From: Halomonas halophila
GTDB lineage: Bacteria > Pseudomonadota > Gammaproteobacteria > Pseudomonadales > Halomonadaceae
DNA length: 8,252 nucleotides
Assembly: GCA_002433675.1 (NCBI GenBank)
Contig: DJIP01000193.1
Span: 4,430-12,681 of the forward strand
Direction: 5' to 3'
Shown: positions 6,297 through 8,252 of the stretch, piece by piece
Numbering within the stretch: the stretch's first letter is position 1
Layout: each line of letters starts with the position of its first letter
Translations under genes and position numbers: made by a program
The notes under the pieces: model-generated
What the model saw: the letters and a program-made list of their open reading frames with translations, nothing else
What the model was told of the DNA's origin: nothing
Databases searched by the model: none

Positions 6297-7600
6297 TCTC
6301 CATGGATGCCATCTTTATCCTGCCATGGCTGCTGTTTGGCCTGCTCGGCGTACTTATCGTTGTTGGTGTACCCATCGCCATGGCCCTGGTGCTGACCGCA
6401 GTAGGCATGGTCATCCTCGATCCTCGCCTGACCTACTGGGTCATGTTCCAGCGCATGTACAACGGCATGGACTCCTTTGTGCTGCTGGCTGTGCCGTTGT
6501 TCCTGCTGGCCGGCAATCTGATGAACGCCGCACGCATCACCGACCGCCTGATCACTCTTTGCATGCGTCTCGTCGGTCACGTCAAGGGGGCGCTTGCCCA
6601 CGTCAACGTCATGGTCAGCATGCTGTTCGCCGGCGTGTCGGGCTCGTCCACCGCCGACAGTGCCGGTGTCGGTACCGTGCTGATCCCGGCCATGCAGCGT
6701 GAAGGCTACCCCACCCACTTCGCTGTGGCCGTGACCGCCGCATCCTCAGTCATGGGCATCATCATTCCTCCATCGATCAACATGATCGTATGGGGCGCCC
6801 TGACCAATACTTCCATCGCCGGGCTCTTCTTGGGCGGGATTCTTCCGGGGGTAATGATTGGCGTCGCCCAGTTGCTGATGAATATGGGCTACGTGCGGCG
6901 CTACCAGGTGCCAGTACGCCCCCGAGCCAGCTGGCGCCAACTGGCCAGCTCCAGCAAGGACGGACTACTCGCCGCAGGCATCCCGGTGGTGATCATCGGC
7001 GGTATTACCCTGGGTATCGTAACCCCCACCGAAGCGGCGGTAATCGCCGTGCTTTACGCCCTGATACTGGGTTTCATCGTTTACCGGGAGCTGAGCTTTC
7101 GCCAGGTTATCGACGCCTCGACCGATACCGTGCGGTTGTGCTCGCTCTCGCTCTTCAGTCTGGTGGGCGCGGCCATCTTCGGCTATCTGATCAGCTTCTA
7201 TCAGATTCCGCCCAAGTTGATGGAAGGCGTCAACATCACCGACCCGGTGACCCTGTTGATCATCATGACGCTGGTGATGCTGCTCATCGGCACCTTCATG
7301 GATTCGCTGCCCGCCATGGCCATCATGGCACCGATCTTCCAGCCGCTGGCGATGCAGGCCGGGGTGCATCCTGTGCAATTCGGTGTCATCGGCGTCATGG
7401 CGCTGGGGCTCGGACTCATTACGCCGCCCTATGGACTCTGCCTGATGATTTCCGCCAAGATCGGAGGCATTCCGCTGCTGAAAGCGCTCGCCACCACCCT
7501 GCTGTATCTAGCGGTAATGCTGGCAGTGATTCTGCTGCTGATCGTCTTTCCCGACATCGTTCTGGCAATCCCGCGCCTGATCGCGCCGGATTTCGTCTGA
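6293..7600 (+). CDS. dctM: TRAP transporter large permease subunit (DctM family)
   Basis: This 435-residue polytopic inner-membrane protein forms the ion-coupled transport channel with DctQ. Hydrophobic segments run through almost the whole length (about 11-13 helices). DctM landmarks in order are VPLFLLAGNLM (67-77), FAGVSGSSTADSAGVG (112-127), GYPTHFAVAVTAASSVMGIIIPPS (138-161), GIVTPTEAAVIAVLYAL (241-257) and LGLITPPYGLCL (373-384). In sialic-acid TRAP structures the GSSTAD-like and TPT-like stretches contribute to Na+ sites, so sodium coupling is plausible here. GGGAGG (6282-6287) lies five bases before the ATG at 6293; a second in-frame ATG at 6302 is possible but less well spaced. The length is normal for the family, with no fusion to DctQ. 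It ends ten bases before a hairpin at 7610-7634. Confidence 0.93.
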   Translation: MISMDAIFILPWLLFGLLGVLIVVGVPIAMALVLTAVGMVILDPRLTYWVMFQRMYNGMDSFVLLAVPLFLLAGNLMNAARITDRLITLCMRLVGHVKGALAHVNVMVSMLFAGVSGSSTADSAGVGTVLIPAMQREGYPTHFAVAVTAASSVMGIIIPPSINMIVWGALTNTSIAGLFLGGILPGVMIGVAQLLMNMGYVRRYQVPVRPRASWRQLASSSKDGLLAAGIPVVIIGGITLGIVTPTEAAVIAVLYALILGFIVYRELSFRQVIDASTDTVRLCSLSLFSLVGAAIFGYLISFYQIPPKLMEGVNITDPVTLLIIMTLVMLLIGTFMDSLPAMAIMAPIFQPLAMQAGVHPVQFGVIGVMALGLGLITPPYGLCLMISAKIGGIPLLKALATTLLYLAVMLAVILLLIVFPDIVLAIPRLIAPDFV

Positions 7601-7609
7601 TCATCATCC

Positions 7610-7634
7610 GCCGCGACCGTCCCCCGGTCGCGGC
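7610..7634 (+). terminator. Weak or partial terminator hairpin after dctM
   Basis: GCCGCGACCG (7610-7619), loop TCCCC, CGGTCGCGGC (7625-7634) make a perfect 10-bp stem. It is followed by the pyrimidine-rich CTTCCTCCTTTTC rather than a clean T-run. It could end part of the transcripts while letting some pass into the HAD gene at 7658, whose ribosome site begins 15 bases later. No separate promoter fits in this gap. Confidence 0.55.
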
Positions 7635-7657
7635 CTTCCTCCTTTTCTGAGGTATCC

Positions 7658-8252
7658 ATGTCCGACACCACCGCCCCCCTCTGCCTGCTGTTCGACTCCG
7701 ACGGCACCCTGGTCGACAGCGAGCCACTGCTCGCCCGGGCCATGGCCGAGACCTTTCCCGACTTCGGCCTGCCGTTCACGCCCGAGCAGTACATGGAGGA
7801 GTTTCGCGGCGTGCGCTTTCTCGACATCGTGCTCGAACTCGAGCGTCGCTTCGGCGCCCTCGATGACGCCCGGCGCGACGTCATGGAGAATCGCCTGCGG
7901 GACAACATGGCCGCGCGCATGAAGGCCGAGCTGACACCGGTCCCGGGCATCCCGGAAGCCCTTGCAGCGCTGTCCGACCACCCCAAGGCGGTGGCCTCCA
8001 ACGGCCCGCTGGCCAAGATCCGACTGGCCATGGCAACCAGCGGACTGGCACCGTACTTCGGTGACAATCTCTACAGCGCCTACGAGTTGCAGGTGTGGAA
8101 GCCGGACCCCGGGTTGTATCTCGCCGCCGCCGAGGGCATGGGCGTCGACCCGGAGAACTGCGTGGTGATCGACGACGCCGCGGTAGGGGTGGAAGCCGGA
8201 CTCAAGGCCGGCATGCAGGTCATCCACATCAACCACTTTCCCGACGAGGAGC
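7658..8252 (+). CDS. Second HAD-superfamily phosphatase, YieH-like (partial, 3' end outside window)
   Basis: The frame from the ATG at 7658 stays open to the right edge, giving the first 198 residues. Motif I is LFDSDGTLVDSEPLL with D13 and D15. Motif II is VASNGP (S114), motif III is K148 in VWKPDP, and motif IV is D172-D173 in VVIDDAAVG. It aligns along its whole length with the protein at 448-1140, with roughly half the residues identical by eye, including PLCLLFD, DGTLVDSEPLLA, FRG.RF, EALAALS and WKPDP. It is therefore a paralogue, probably with the same kind of substrate. GAGG (7649-7652) lies five bases before the ATG. It lies 57 bases after dctM, with no visible promoter of its own, so it is probably the last gene seen of the operon. 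Only about 30 residues should be missing if it matches the paralogue in length. Confidence 0.88.
   Translation, partial: MSDTTAPLCLLFDSDGTLVDSEPLLARAMAETFPDFGLPFTPEQYMEEFRGVRFLDIVLELERRFGALDDARRDVMENRLRDNMAARMKAELTPVPGIPEALAALSDHPKAVASNGPLAKIRLAMATSGLAPYFGDNLYSAYELQVWKPDPGLYLAAAEGMGVDPENCVVIDDAAVGVEAGLKAGMQVIHINHFPDEE

Noticed and set aside
1..8252. Mobile element, CRISPR array, phage or defence system
   Set aside because: No transposase, integrase, terminal repeats, regular spaced repeats or defence-type domains were seen; all sizeable genes fit metabolism, transport or regulation with uniform GC-rich composition.

Overview
The window is GC-rich (low-to-mid 60s % by eye). Protein character and gene content suggest a gammaproteobacterium, most likely a moderate halophile of the Halomonas/Chromohalobacter type. 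The reasons are acid-rich proteins, a small DUF4235-type membrane protein, and a TRAP transporter in place of an MFS one in a sugar-acid operon. The organism assignment is inference; there is no rRNA or other marker gene here.

Layout: (1) positions 1-197, minus strand, hold the 5' part of a small DUF4235-like protein gene that leaves the window. (2) Positions 198-447 are a divergent intergenic region with small hairpins and repeated TGTTCGA-type motifs. (3) Positions 448-1140 encode a HAD-superfamily phosphatase resembling YieH (6-phosphogluconate phosphatase), closed by a strong intrinsic terminator at 1161-1187. (4) From 1261 a promoter carrying a perfect 16-bp palindromic operator leads into a compact plus-strand run of genes: a LacI-family regulator (PtxS-like), 2-ketogluconate kinase (kguK), 2-keto-6-phosphogluconate reductase (kguD, GhrB-like), then the three subunits of a TRAP transporter (dctP, dctQ, dctM). 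(5) From 7658 to the right edge lies a second HAD phosphatase, a clear paralogue of the first.

How the genes work together (family knowledge plus inference): the periplasmic protein DctP would bind 2-ketogluconate or a close relative, and DctQM would import it with an ion gradient, probably Na+. KguK phosphorylates it to 2-keto-6-phosphogluconate, and KguD reduces this to 6-phosphogluconate, which enters the Entner-Doudoroff or pentose phosphate route. The LacI-family protein probably represses the operon, including its own gene, through the palindrome until the ligand appears. The two flanking HAD proteins resemble a 6-phosphogluconate phosphatase, so they may drain an excess of the pathway's end product. 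Gene pairs lacI/kguK and dctQ/dctM overlap by ATGA, which suggests translational coupling. Stem-loops lie between kguK and kguD, dctP and dctQ, and dctM and the second HAD gene, which would let the segments be expressed at different levels.

No mobile element, CRISPR array, tRNA or rRNA was seen. The window looks like an ordinary but neatly organised catabolic locus. Its less usual points are the TRAP system replacing the MFS permease KguT, the absence of kguE, the paired phosphatases, and the operator placed in the promoter spacer.
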